A stretch of 64,000 nucleotides of DNA, taken from Scytalidium lignicola (taxonomy: Eukaryota; Ascomycota; Leotiomycetes). The position numbers and the translations under genes were made by a program. Numbering within the stretch: position 1 is the first letter of the stretch; every line of letters starts with the position of its first letter. The stretch spans positions 1 to 64,000 of the forward strand of contig NCSJ02000158.1 in the NCBI GenBank assembly GCA_002812745.2. The letters are read 5' to 3'. The notes beneath the pieces are model-generated. The model searched no databases. It was not told the DNA's origin and worked only from the letters and a program-made list of their open reading frames with translations. Positions 11,915 through 25,647 of this stretch are shown in pieces.

Positions 11915-12389
11915 ATTATTATCCTTCTGTTTAATCATCTTGATAGCTAGAAGCTTTCCAATTTTTTCCTCCGTAGAGAATCGTGGGCTGGTTTAATGAC
12001 TTCCTAACTTGAAATCGAGAGGGGCGAAGAATGGCAATGCTGCACCCTATTCGCCTTAGTACGGGGTGGATCACTCGACTCCGATGGCTGATGTGATACC
12101 CGTAAGCTTTGTTGTGCTGCTAAGTGTGCAGCCAGGGGGTCCTTACGCAGCTTGTCGAGGGATACAAGGATCGAGAAGAGAGCCATGCAAGGCCAGACCA
12201 GGCTGAGCTAAGTAATAGAGAAGTTCAACTCTGATGTGGTAAACTAACTCATTGTTTTTGCTAGTTATTCTCGGCTATATATAGTTATACTTAAGATTTT
12301 TGTGCACAGTTCTACATTCTCAAATTTATGCTGCCCTCTCCCCCTAAGAAAACATTCAGCTCATATCTTTCATATATTTTTATATCAAA
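11915..12389. promoter_or_regulatory. Divergent promoter, isomerase / synthase
   Basis: About 475 bases separate the two start codons of consecutive pathway enzymes, a typical bidirectional arrangement. On the synthase side an upstream ATG at 12328 opens a short reading frame that overlaps the real start and is out of frame with it, so translation may be tempered. A TATA-like stretch (ctatatatag) is near 12275. Confidence 0.55.
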
Positions 12390-14271
<1,882 letters not shown>

Positions 14272-14903
14272 CAAGATTTCTAGGCGGGTGGAATGTTAAA
14301 GACGAGATTGGAGACTTACACGAAGATTTCCCCCCTCCAAGGTGAATGGATTGAAGAGCTTCCAACTCGAGCTTGAAACAGTCCCAGGTGATACGGCAGA
14401 ATGACAGTGGAGAGATTAACCCCATTTCTCATTTTATTTAGAGGAACACTCGTTAAATGAATGCATGGATTGGTGGACAGATGGTACAGGCGAAAGATAA
14501 GAAACATCTTCCTTTTTGTCCTTGTGTATGTTTCTACAGTATCCTTCTCAGCTTAAACCGCTAGATTGAGTTCAATTACACCTTACTAAGTGCATACTGA
14601 ACAGATGGCTGTGATGAAGTTTGAAAGTTCGGCGCGAATTTATTTGTGCATTTGTTTGGATTGAGGGGCGTAGCGATCAAATATACTATTAAGTACGGTT
14701 AATAACCGTGTGTCGCAGAAAAGACTTTTGGTGTGAATCTATTGCGAATATCTGATCTTTTTGCTGATATTGCTGGTGATGATGATCAGAGCACTTCATC
14801 GCAAATAGAATGAAATAGACATTGGTGGAACTTCTAGCAAATATTTATAGAAATTGGATGAAAGCATTTTATTCAAGATGTATGCAGGATACTCCTATGA
14901 AAA
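14272..14903. other. Convergent intergenic region synthase/dehydrogenase
   Basis: These 632 bases separate two converging genes. They hold the possible small last exon of the synthase (up to 14299) and 3' regions. I see no further gene. Confidence 0.55.
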
Positions 14904-16495
14904 CTACTTCTCTGAAACTGCAGAATCACTATTGCGGCTTTTATCCTCAATGACTTTAACAACAGCATCACCAAATTCTCGAGTCGATGCAGAACCCCCA
15001 ATATCTGGAGTTCTAATGCCAGATTCAATGGTTGTTTGTACAGCCTCTTCAATGGCTGCAGCCTCTACGGGCATGTTAAGGGAGTAGCGAAGCATCATAG
15101 CAGCTGACAAAATAGCGCCTGTTGGATTCGCAATCGATTGCCCATAAATATCTGGTGCAGATCCTAAAGGCACCGCATTGTCAGCTCCGATGTCAGAGAT
15201 ATGGACAGTCAATAATAGATGGAAGCTTACCATGAATCGGCTCATACAGGCCTCGAACTTTCGAACCTTGTACGCCGGGTTGGGGGATGGCAGATAGGGA
15301 GGCACTGGGGAGTAGGCCTATACTGCCTGGAATCACGCTGGCTTCATCGGAAATAATGTCGCCGAACAGATTGCTTGTCAAGATGATGCCATTCAGGTTG
15401 CGCGGGTTCCGTACCATTTGCATAGCTGCAGTATCGATGAAGAGGTGTCTTAAAGGGACAGTAGGAAATTCTTTGGCCATAACCTCACTGACCACGCCTC
15501 GCCACAAGCGGCCCGCCGCCGCCAGCAAATTGGCTTTGTCTAGGCTGGTAACCGTAAGGGGAGGGTCGTGCTGCATGGCTAAAGTACCGGCAAGTCGTGT
15601 TACCCTCTCCACCTCAAAACGCTCATATATCTCTACATCACGAGCTAAGTCGAAGTGGGCATTCGGCTCGGTCCGTTCTCCATAATATATGCCTCCAGCC
15701 AATTCACGGATAATGGTAAAGTCTACGCCACTGCAAACACTAGCTTTCAGAGATGAAGAGTTCACCAGCGAAGGAGCAGCGAAAGTAACAGGCCGCAAGT
15801 TGCCAAAGGTGCCGAGGGCCTTCCGAAGGATGGACAGAGCATACACAGCACGAGGACGTTCCGAGTCCCATTTCTGGCACCAGTCAATATCGGAGTTAAC
15901 ATGGTCTTGATTGAATGCTGCCTGCTTATCGGGCTGGCTGGGACAACTCACTGGACCACCAACTGCACCGAGTAGCACCGCGTCGGCCTCTTTTGCTGCT
16001 GTCAAAGCTTCTGTTGTGATAGCCTCTCCAGTAGCATCAAGGGAGCTCTGCGGGGCAGGTAAAATTACAGCATCATGTCAGCCAATCCCATTAACGAGGT
16101 ACAAAAGCAAGAAAATGAGCAAGCATTAACGGAAAAGACAAGAGAAGAAGGAGCATACTCCGCCGACCAGATGATGTTGAAAATCCAATGAAACATCAGG
16201 GTTGAGTTTCTGAACCGCTTCCAAAACCTTTGTGGCAGATTTGTCAGCCTCTTTGCATCAGTATCAACCAAATCCTTTTATTGTTGCATATATAATGATG
16301 CTTTAGAGCTACCTTCACCGCTTCATTCGTCACCTAGTAGAGAACATGTCAGTAAAGACTCGAGGGGTCATAACATTAAACCGACGCACCCTGAAAAAGC
16401 AAAGAAAACGGGGGAAAAAATGTTGAAGTAGTAGTCAGTACCTCTGGCCCACAATAGTCACCCGCCAAAACTACAATTTTGTAATGTGTCTTCAT
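14904..16495 (-). CDS. 3-isopropylmalate dehydrogenase-like enzyme
   Basis: This is an NAD-dependent oxidative decarboxylase giving the elongated 2-oxo acid. Five exons (16495-16442, 16333-16313, 16227-16159, 16047-15231, 15163-14904) join in phase to 406 residues; the second is a 21-nt microexon encoding VTNEAVK. Motifs: [118 protein letters not shown]. All catalytic and cofactor motifs of the family are kept; the length is slightly above the usual fungal LEU2. It is the third gene of a complete isopropylmalate-type cycle lying within 8 kb. Unlike housekeeping LEU genes, which are normally scattered in fungi, the three are adjacent here. Confidence 0.92.
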
Positions 16496-17741
16496 ACCGG
16501 TTGTTGGCGTGCCACTCGAAAGCTTGGAGATACAAAAGATGAGATAAGGGAAGCGCGTTGAGAACTAATTTTACAATAAAATCTTCCCTTCAGCGACCAG
16601 TAGGAGTGTTGTCTCCGGAGGGTGTAATACGTCAAAAAATATGTTATCAGCAGACAACCAGAAATTGGAAGAGGAAGAAATTAATGGCTGGTATAGTTAA
16701 AGGATTTTGTATGTAATACTTTACCTCTGTAACTCCAACAGGTTACACTAGTAAAGTGGGGCGGCTTGTTGATGGCATACAAGTAGTCTATTCTAATCTA
16801 CAGTACTAAGCAGTAAGTAAGCCTGAGGTGAAATAGCCAAAACTCTCGGTCTCTTTCTCCACCACTTTATCATAATCAATAATTATGCCGATTCAACGTA
16901 CCCTTTCTGGTAATATCTCAAGGAATGTTCATCCTAGAAATTGACCCTTACGATTATCAAGGGACCTAGTCTTCAAAGCCGATAGTTTCGGGATTGGAGG
17001 GTCCAAGGGTATGATCCAAACACCACTTGGACTTGTTCTGATTCTGGTTTTATTAATGGAGAGAAAGAAATAGAACGGTTTGATCACTTGACTGAGGATG
17101 CGCATATTTCATGTCATCATCGTCCAATTCAGCCTCACTGTTTATTTCTAATTGGTGTCGTCTCAGAGTTTATCGATAAATGTATGGGGGCCACCCTAGT
17201 CAAAGATGTTGGAGGTTGAAGCTCGAGTGAAACGATGACACTCCGAATACGTTGTTATCTTGGACTTAATGAAATATTCGTTTCTAAGATAGAAAGGTGG
17301 ATTGCGTGCTGCATTAGTAAATGCACAAATCAAATCGAAATGGGCTATTTTCATTAAAGTCCAAAAAATCATCTTGAATCATCATCTTAAATCTACATAG
17401 AGGTGAACTCTACAATGACAAACAAACCGATCATGAAGTATTCTATCTCTAAAAATACAGGGACCTCATAAAGAGTCAATTTAAATCCCGTTTCTATACC
17501 TTTCTCGTGAATCTCTAAGACAGACTCACTCACTTCATCACTGTACAAAGAATTTTTTTTTAGAAAAGAGTTAGGAATTATTAAAGATGATCGATCTAAT
17601 TTAATTCTTCTCCAACAATGGATGGCCACTAAATGCGAAAACAGCAGGAAAAAAGTCAATCAGATATTCTCTCTCAAGTTTCTTGGTAATGTTGATGAAA
17701 AAGAGGAGAAGGAGTTGCTGCAAGAGAGAAGAAAAGCAAGT
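16496..17741. other. Gene-free spacer upstream of the dehydrogenase
   Basis: This 1.2-kb AT-leaning stretch contains the dehydrogenase promoter and the 3' end of the FAS-beta gene. Short reading frames in it lack motifs. I see no gene. Confidence 0.55.
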
Positions 17742-20700
17742 TCAGCTTACATTTGCTAAGACATGTTTTAGAACCTGGGAACCGGTGATGCAAAAGACGT
17801 CCTCCAAACATTCTCGCGAGATGGCGAATGGCTTGGCCGTAATATTTGGGATAAATTTACCGACCAGATTAGAGGCATTGATAGAAGATTTGGCTATGTT
17901 TTGTTGTAGGTATTTGCGAAATGGTGCGACGCCCGGGAGGAGTATGGAGGAGTGGAAGGGGACGTCGATGCCTTTGAGTGGCAGTGTTGCAACTCCACGC
18001 TTCAGTTCAATCATCGTACTGGCCTGAGCGCGCTCCGCAGATTTCTTGACGTTGTCAACAATCAGCTGGCGGTAGCGGGACCGAGAGGGAGATGTTGGCA
18101 GTATGTCTTGCCCGTTAGTTCTTTGGCCTTTGAGCCAATCGGTAAGTTGGATCAAACAGAAGATCGCTCGGCGCTGTGACTTGTTAGTAGGGTAATAGCC
18201 CCCCTAAATTGTGAGCTGGAGAGTGCTGTGCTCTTACATCGCCGCTGCAGACATATTGCCGATCCTGGACATTGAAATTCACAATCTCTAAAGTCCAGTT
18301 TGTGACTTCGGAAATGGTTTGGATGAGGAATTGAAGGCCCTCTTCGTTGTAACCTGTAACACACACATATCAGTCTGCAGATTCAGCCATATTTTGGACA
18401 TTCCCCTACTAATTCCTATTCTGCTAGGGTCGACCGCACACATGGTGTAATTTGAGAGACCATTGTTGTCTCGGTCTACTGCAACGTGGGTTGTGAGGCC
18501 GCGGCAAAAAACAAACGATGCCATTGCCTCTACAGACATAAAATCATTCAGAGCCATCAGTGCAGAAAACTCTCCTAGGGAATGCCCAGAATACGTGCTT
18601 CCTTTCTGAATGAGACCTTTGGAGCGCATATCAGCAACGGTGGCCATGGCGCTCAGTGTCAAGGCCAGTTGAGCAAAATGGGTCAGGCTGAGTAGACCGC
18701 TGGGCGACGTGAAGGTATAGGAAACCGTTCCGTCATTGATGTCTTCAAATATCTTTTTGATTCTACAATAGCCATTGGGGCTTGTAGCTTCATATTCGAG
18801 TGCCACATAGGACTGGCGAACCCGATTTCCTTGAGCACCGTTGAAATATATGGAAAGCCGTTTCGGATTCTTCCTGATGATGTCTGTAATTGCAAACCCT
18901 GCAAATGAGTCAGGATTGAAGAGATTGAAGAGAGTTAATACCCCCAGAAAACATTACCATAGGTTGCTAGAAGGTGCTTATCTGCTCGGTCCCAAACCGC
19001 CCTCGATGCCTCGCTCTTCGCGTATAACTCCATCCCCATCCCCTGCACCTGGCTTCCCTGACCTGTGAAGATATAAGAAGTTCTTGGCTGCTCTACTTCT
19101 GCCTCGCCCTGTAGTAACAGCTCAGCAGTGCCGAGTTTGAAAACTCTTGCGCTGATTATCTTTCTCCCTTCCACCATGCCAAGATGATGCAGCTTGACAT
19201 CGAATTTGTCCGTTGGTAAAATATTGCCAATGAACGTGTTGTGTAGGCTCATCATGCTTTGGAATTTGTTCTCAGTTACCCAATTATCAATTAGATTTCT
19301 TATGCAAATTACTAAATGCAGACGCACGTCTATGGCTTCGTTATCCTCTGTGAATGTCGAGATAGCACCTGGGAAGTGAAAATGCTTTGCGTCACCTAGT
19401 ATAGGAACACCTTCATGGTGTGAATTATCTAGCTGGAGGCAAAAAGACTCATCGATATCTATAGATATTGCCTCTTTAAACATGTAGGGCTGTCGTAAAG
19501 GGGACCCATTTCGCCTCAGATAGTCCGTCACTGGATTCCCCAGAGTCTCTCTTGCTTCGTATAGAACGGTGCCTATCCTCAATTGGGTATCGCTAGGGTA
19601 ATTCAAAAGAACTTCACCCGTCGTCTTTATACCTCTGAACTGACTTTTACTCCAGAAATCAGTCAAGGTCTGCAGCTTAAAGATCAACTTCCGGCCTATA
19701 AGCGGAAGATCCAGATCTAAGCGAAACCAGGTTTTCGACAGGAAAACTGCTACATCTTTGGCTGTTGCTAACTCTAGATACATAGGCGGTTCGAACTCCT
19801 GCTGGAACGTGTTTTGGAAATCGGAGTAAACACCTCGGAAGACAAATTCCATTGACACCTCCATGACTTTGACATCATTCCTGAAAATATGGGCACAAAC
19901 ATGTACCACCTTCCCAAAGGTTTCATTGGTAATGGCCATGATCTGTACCGTGGTCTTGACCAAGTGGCCTACTTGCAGAGGATCTACCCCGTCAAATATT
20001 CGGAATTCAGTACTAAGTATTGACAATGTGAAGAAATCGCCGTCAATAGGTGGTAAGAAAAGCGCCTTGACCATAGCTTTTCCTGCTACGGCTAGTGCGA
20101 AGTCAATTGGCACGTTATTTTCGTTGCTTGACAAACTTATGGATCCGGAGTTGATGTGACTGCTAAGGTGTAAAAAGTCCGCGAGAGCTTCCTTCGTTAA
20201 GGGGGTCACATCACCGGTTGAGAAACAGTCGGTAATGGAATCGCTGGACGGTAAGTCCTCACCACCGAACCAAAGGCGGTAACAGAAGAGTTTAATACTA
20301 TCAACTCGATGATCCAAAACCTCGTGAATTGGTGCGAGTGGCATATCAGGATGATATATAAATTTCAGCTCTAAAATAGCAGTTGGGCTAGATGGATCAA
20401 GTTGTGCTGTTAGTTGCAAGCAGATTTCGTTTTCGTTCCTCAATTCAAACCGCGCTTGAGTTAAACACTTTCCCAATCGCTTCGATGATATCTGGTTATT
20501 GATAGTGATTGTGGTCATATTTGGATCTTCCGGATGAGTTATCTTGACGGATATCAATTCAACAGGGGCAAATATTTGCCGTAATTGGTTCGAAACAGAG
20601 ATGTGACCTTGTAGGACTGAATTTGAGGTAAATAAGGCGGAGCACCATGAATTTCCGCTGTCTGCGAGGAGACGATACCAGGAGTCTCTATCTGGCAGAG

Positions 20701-23700
20701 CTTTGGTCGAAGGAATGTGGTAGCTTATGGAGTCGGCGTCCTGAGCAATGGCAATGCTATGTACGCTCGTACTTGGCTTTCTGGATACGGAAATGGTCCG
20801 TCGGCCAACATCGAACTCACCTAGTCGCATCACGAGATCTCTCGATGCATCATCTAAGATATCTTTAACGGACATCTCCATAAACCTGGTGCCTCCGATG
20901 ATGCATGCATTACTTTGTATACATGTTCGGCCAATATCTTGGTCGATGACCGCATCAAGGTCTTCACAATACCACATGAAATCGCTTTTAAACCAATATT
21001 CGAAATCCTCATCGATTCCAACAATAAATGGAACTGCTCTCTGGTCCTTCCTCTGGCACAGTGCAACAAAATATTGCTCATCAGCAAAAGTCAGAAGCTG
21101 ATTGCTGGACGAAGGATACGCATCCCAAAGGCGCTCGCACAGTTGATAGGGATGGTTGAGATCCGCAGGGCATTGTGCAACAGACACGACTTTGAGCTTT
21201 GATCCAACCAGTCGCTCTTCCAAACGTCGGATGAAGGCAAAAGTTAGGTCCCTGAAGGATTCGTCAATCCAGCAATTCCGAGTCCTGATGAACATGAGGT
21301 CGACCATCCGGCTTACAACGTCTGCATAGGTCATATCCGCCAATTCCACGATAGTGCCAACAGATGATACCCCAAACCATACCTTTTGGAAGTCATCCTG
21401 TAATCTCTGCATAAGGTATTTTCTGTTCTTCTTAAACTCTGAATTTCTTTTGGAAACCTCCAAGATAAAGAAGTTCTGATCCAATTCGGACCAGAGTTCA
21501 GAACCTCGGGTACGGATCATGTTGATTGCTCGACCTTCTATATCTCTGACCGTTATGACTCTGCAATTCGTAGGCTGGAGAGTAACAGCTTCTTGTTCTA
21601 AAGCATCTGAGCCTTTACCGCAAATCAGTCTTTTTGCTTCTATGTGAGTGTGTGCATTTTTGGCAGTCATCACTCGAGTACTGAACGAACATCCATCGAA
21701 TGGCATAGCAGGATGGCCGAGTTTTTGAGCCCATTCCCCTGTGATATATCTAAATACATCTTTTACTTTACCAGATTCAAGACCAATAACTAAAAACACA
21801 TTTTTGAGGTTCCTAATCCAAGCATAATTTTGTAAGATGGGTGCATAGACTTGCTCCAAGGTACAATCGCCCTCATAACAACTTTGATCCCCTACCCAAA
21901 AAATGATGATAGGGAACTCTCGCACAGTCTCAGCAATACACAATATCTCTTTCAGACTCTTGGTAGAATTTACACTGAATGTGAGATACTTGAGGAAACC
22001 ACCACCAATGCATTGGTTTACAAGATCGACTGTTGGTGTAAGAGAGCTGCCAAAAGAGAGGCCGTGAATACAGATTCCAATATTACCCAATTTCATGATC
22101 ACCGGTAATTGCCACCACATGGCGCCCGATCGTTCGCTGAAGCAAAAGGTGATACCACGACCTGGATCAGCAGCATTCGCCAAGTTCAAGAGAGCAGTGG
22201 CCATAGGCTCAGGTTCGTAATATGCATTGCCTGAGAGTTCAGCATAATATCCTGCGTTCATCATTGCGGCAACAAAATCCCAATGATTGGCGCTTGGAGA
22301 TCCACCGGAGATGAGAAGCGGTGGTACTCCCAGGGTTCGGCTCAATTTTGTACCTAAGAAACTCCTTCCATCGCATGTCGTCATGACTTGTGGTCTGAAA
22401 TCCACTGCCCAGTTGGTCAAGAATCTCGAAAGCGTCTGGTCCTGATGACGGAATAGTTGGCCTCTATAGCCAACATCTGTGTTTTCAGCCTCAAGAAGGA
22501 GGGTGTAGATCAAAGATACTCCCGTACCCTCTCCGCTCACCAAAACTGGATTACTTGGCCGCACTACGGTCGATCCGAAGTCTAGAATATGTGTGGTAGT
22601 TCCTGCAAACATCAGTGCCTGATCTAACTCAATCATTCGGTATGTAATCGCTTCGATTACTGTTGGAATAACACTCTGGTGGCCGAGGCGGCAAAGATCT
22701 CTCCCTGTGCTCATGTCATAGACGGAGATCTTCAAATCATTCCCCAATATCTCTATATAATTGAGATCGTTCTTGAGTTTCTTACCAACATCGAGAAGAT
22801 GCCTGCTATTAAGTGGAACGGTACATGGCAGGAATTTGAGGATAGCCGGGCGACTTTGCCAAGGTCCTTTGGCTTTGATAGTTCGGAGTTGTAGATTGAG
22901 GCCATATAGCGTTGTTGGAGACCCAGAGACCACATGGTCATAGACACCATATTTCGTAGAAATATCCAGAAAGTCTTGTTCTGAAAGCTGAGAGTTGATA
23001 GCGTCGACGTGCTCGCGTAACTCTGAGTATGATAGTCCACGAACTCGTAACATGGGTGTCGGAATTCCCTCACCGTTCTCAATTGACTCCTCTACTAAGT
23101 ATGGTACCAGTGAAGTCACTGGATAAGACTCTTGACTTCGCACCCCTAACCAGAATATAATAGTAAGAGCCTCTTTGGAGAGTCTTTCGAATGTCTCCCA
23201 TGAGGAAGACGCGGCGACCACCACCGCTACAATAACTCCTTGGCTACCGCCAGTCGTACCACAAAGACTATCCCGAAACTGTCCCGGCGTCATTCCTAAA
23301 CCTTTACAGATTGAAGCGTAATTAGCTAACTGGATGAGCCCATCAAGAGAAAAGCTGACTGGAGTTAAGGCAAGATAACTGTCATCCGGTCGCGTCGAGG
23401 GTTCCTGCAGCCATTGAATGATATCGAAACCTCGAGGGTAAAACTTCTGGGCAGCTGGTTCTTCCGAGAGAGATTTTAAGAGATTGGCGCTTGAATCAAT
23501 AAAGTCGGAGACGAAGGTCGAATATGTTGAGTATAGGACCTAGAGTGCGCTAATGCCAACATCCATTTCAAAATTACCAAACACAGCAAACAAGCCTATC
23601 TTTCCCGCCGAAGCCTCACGTAAGAGTGTCGATTTTCCAATCTCTGTTGGAAGCCCGACAAAGGAATGGGCAGTGAAATACGATTCGACCATCATGAGCT

Positions 23701-24085
23701 TCCTGTCTTCTGACCCAGGCAAGGATGTGACGAGTGAATACACATCATTGTCTCTCAGGAAGTATTCCTCAAATTGAGTAACAACCAAGGATAACAATGC
23801 TTTGTGGTGATCTTGAAAATGACATATGCTTTTTCCCAACTCTCCCGTTGATACCTTGGCTAGAATAGTACGCATGTACCGGAGCATCAACTCCTCCACA
23901 GATAAGGGTTCGCCATAATTTGAATCCTTCGTGACAGAGGATGAAACCGAGGATATCAGATCGTCAACCAGTGTAGTAGCATACGTGTAAAGCAAATCCG
24001 GGACCATCAGAGTATGCTTCAGAGACCCCAGGGATAGGACGAGAGGATATCGAGTTCCTAACGAGACCAAACTTTGGGAATCCAT
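17742..24085 (-). CDS. Fatty-acid synthase beta-like subunit with in-frame stop
   Basis: This subunit of a fungal type I FAS normally carries acetyl transferase, enoyl reductase, dehydratase and malonyl/palmitoyl transferase domains. Exons: 24085-18958, 18898-18410, 18353-18238, 18173-17742. All phases agree and the total is 2,055 codons, the canonical length. The codon at 23542-23540 (codon 182) is TAG in an otherwise open frame. A 45-nt GTGTTT...TAG intron (23584-23540) could remove it but is very short. The acetyl transferase lacks the usual GGQG motif, and its nucleophile loop reads GGSQG (Ser near residue 281) rather than GHSQG. The enoyl-reductase region has WVGDQSCYEG where GGxHHS is expected. 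The dehydratase motif reads GDAKHFHFPGA instead of a GDxNPIH form. The transferase domain is canonical (TGQGSQVQGMGM, YSGHSLGEFS near 1816). The chemistry is probably altered, or the gene is decaying. HC-toxin TOXC is a family precedent. Confidence 0.87.
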
Positions 24086-25647
24086 CAGTTGGGCTAATCA
24101 AATAGATGTATAACTGTATTGTGCGTCCCTGATTATGAGCAGGCGAAACTCAACGGTCATTACTCCAGTTGAAAACACGCACACATGCACTTACGCCTGC
24201 TGATTGCCTGGCAGGTCTGTCGAGTGAGGTATTAGTGACGAAGATAACCCTGCAAACTAATCTTCCAGGCGTTCAGCAACAGGCCGACTAGCGAGTCTCT
24301 GCTAGTTATAGCAGAATCATAGGGCTGACAGCTCTGAGCGGTCCCCAAAAGCCTCCTGGTGGGGGACAGCCATAGTGATGGAAGAGAAGCAATCAGTTGC
24401 CAATAGGCCATAACTCAGGGCTTGGAGCCCCTAAGCCACAAGGCACCGTCGTTAAAGATTTAGGGATCAAAGCCCAGATCTGCGGGGTCGTGGTACGCAG
24501 CACCACCCCTCCGCTGTCAATTAGGATTCTGCCGTATTCATTAATTTTGTATAGCAATGGTATAGTAATTTTATGCAGCTGTAATATCCACACATTTGTG
24601 GAAACTAATGATAAACTTAAAATTTTAATTAGATCGTAATGAATTATCTACATCTATCCTATCGAATTGCTTCACGTAACTGGATCTGTTGCTTGCAATT
24701 GCTTGCCATGTTATTTTGTATAATAGTATTTAGCATGTATAATTGAAAATATAATTGAAAATTTTAGTATTAAAAAGCAATTCAAAAATTACGTTGAAAG
24801 ACGAAGCAGAGCTTTTCACCGCCCAAATTAGCAGGTGCTGTGTATCACGATTTCCACCAAGATAGCACTGACAGTGGAGTATACTGGGTACTGTACCAAG
24901 GCGCCTGGGGAACCAAGCAGGTGGGTCAAAGATGATGTGAGACTCAGGGGTGTAAGAAGCAGGGAATTTAATACCCTGCAAAGGGACATGGTACAGGGGA
25001 ACTTACTTCAGATTCGGGAATCTGAATAAGCCCAGGCATAAAGAATCATTTCCTTTTTTGGACTACTCCCTTCACTAGTGTCTAAAATAAATATTTATAA
25101 TCTTTGTAAACAATAATTGAAGTCCAACTTTAATTTAGACACTGTAACTTTACTAAAATATAAGAGCACAATATTTATTTGAAAATTTTTCTTTTTCGAA
25201 AAATAATCGTGTACTCAATCAGTATAATTTTTAGACTGGTTGATATCAGCGCGTACTCTGTCTGGGGGCTGATGAAGTTTTTTACGATAAATGCTGCTTA
25301 TGGTAGGTGTTGTATTTCAGCCTGCACCGTTCGTTTATTTGTTTCCGTGATGTCCCCCCCTGGATTGATTTGCCTTACACCCGAACACGCGCTCCCCAAC
25401 TTTCTTCCTCTTTCTTCCCCCCTTTTTTCCCTCCGCAGCTCACATGACCAGACCAAAGAGACCGTGACCCCAGCCAGCAATCTTACCTGACGCTCCACCT
25501 ACTGACGGCGCTACCGATCTACTTATCGCACTGTCCGTATCTCTGATACTTTGTTGCTTGAGCTTGAATTGCTTTGCCTTGCCTGTAGATAAAAGAAGTG
25601 AGTGACCACGGGGCTGTTGTCGCCGTCGTCGCCGCCATCGAAGTAGC
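24086..25647. other. Divergent spacer FAS-beta / RPD3-like
   Basis: This 1.56-kb region separates two divergent genes. It has an AT-rich core (about 24600-25300) and a strong pyrimidine tract near 25382-25440 ahead of the HDAC start, typical of a fungal promoter or a leader intron. Open frames on both strands at 24393-24639 show no motif. Confidence 0.55.

Noticed and set aside
17742..17750. Extra last intron of FAS-beta at a gtaagc donor near the stop
   Set aside because: The best acceptor would leave an intron of about 33 nt, too short, and the frame already ends at the usual family C-terminus.
24393..24639. Opposed open frames on both strands resembling a palindromic element
   Set aside because: I compared the arms and found no consistent inverted repeat or target duplication.
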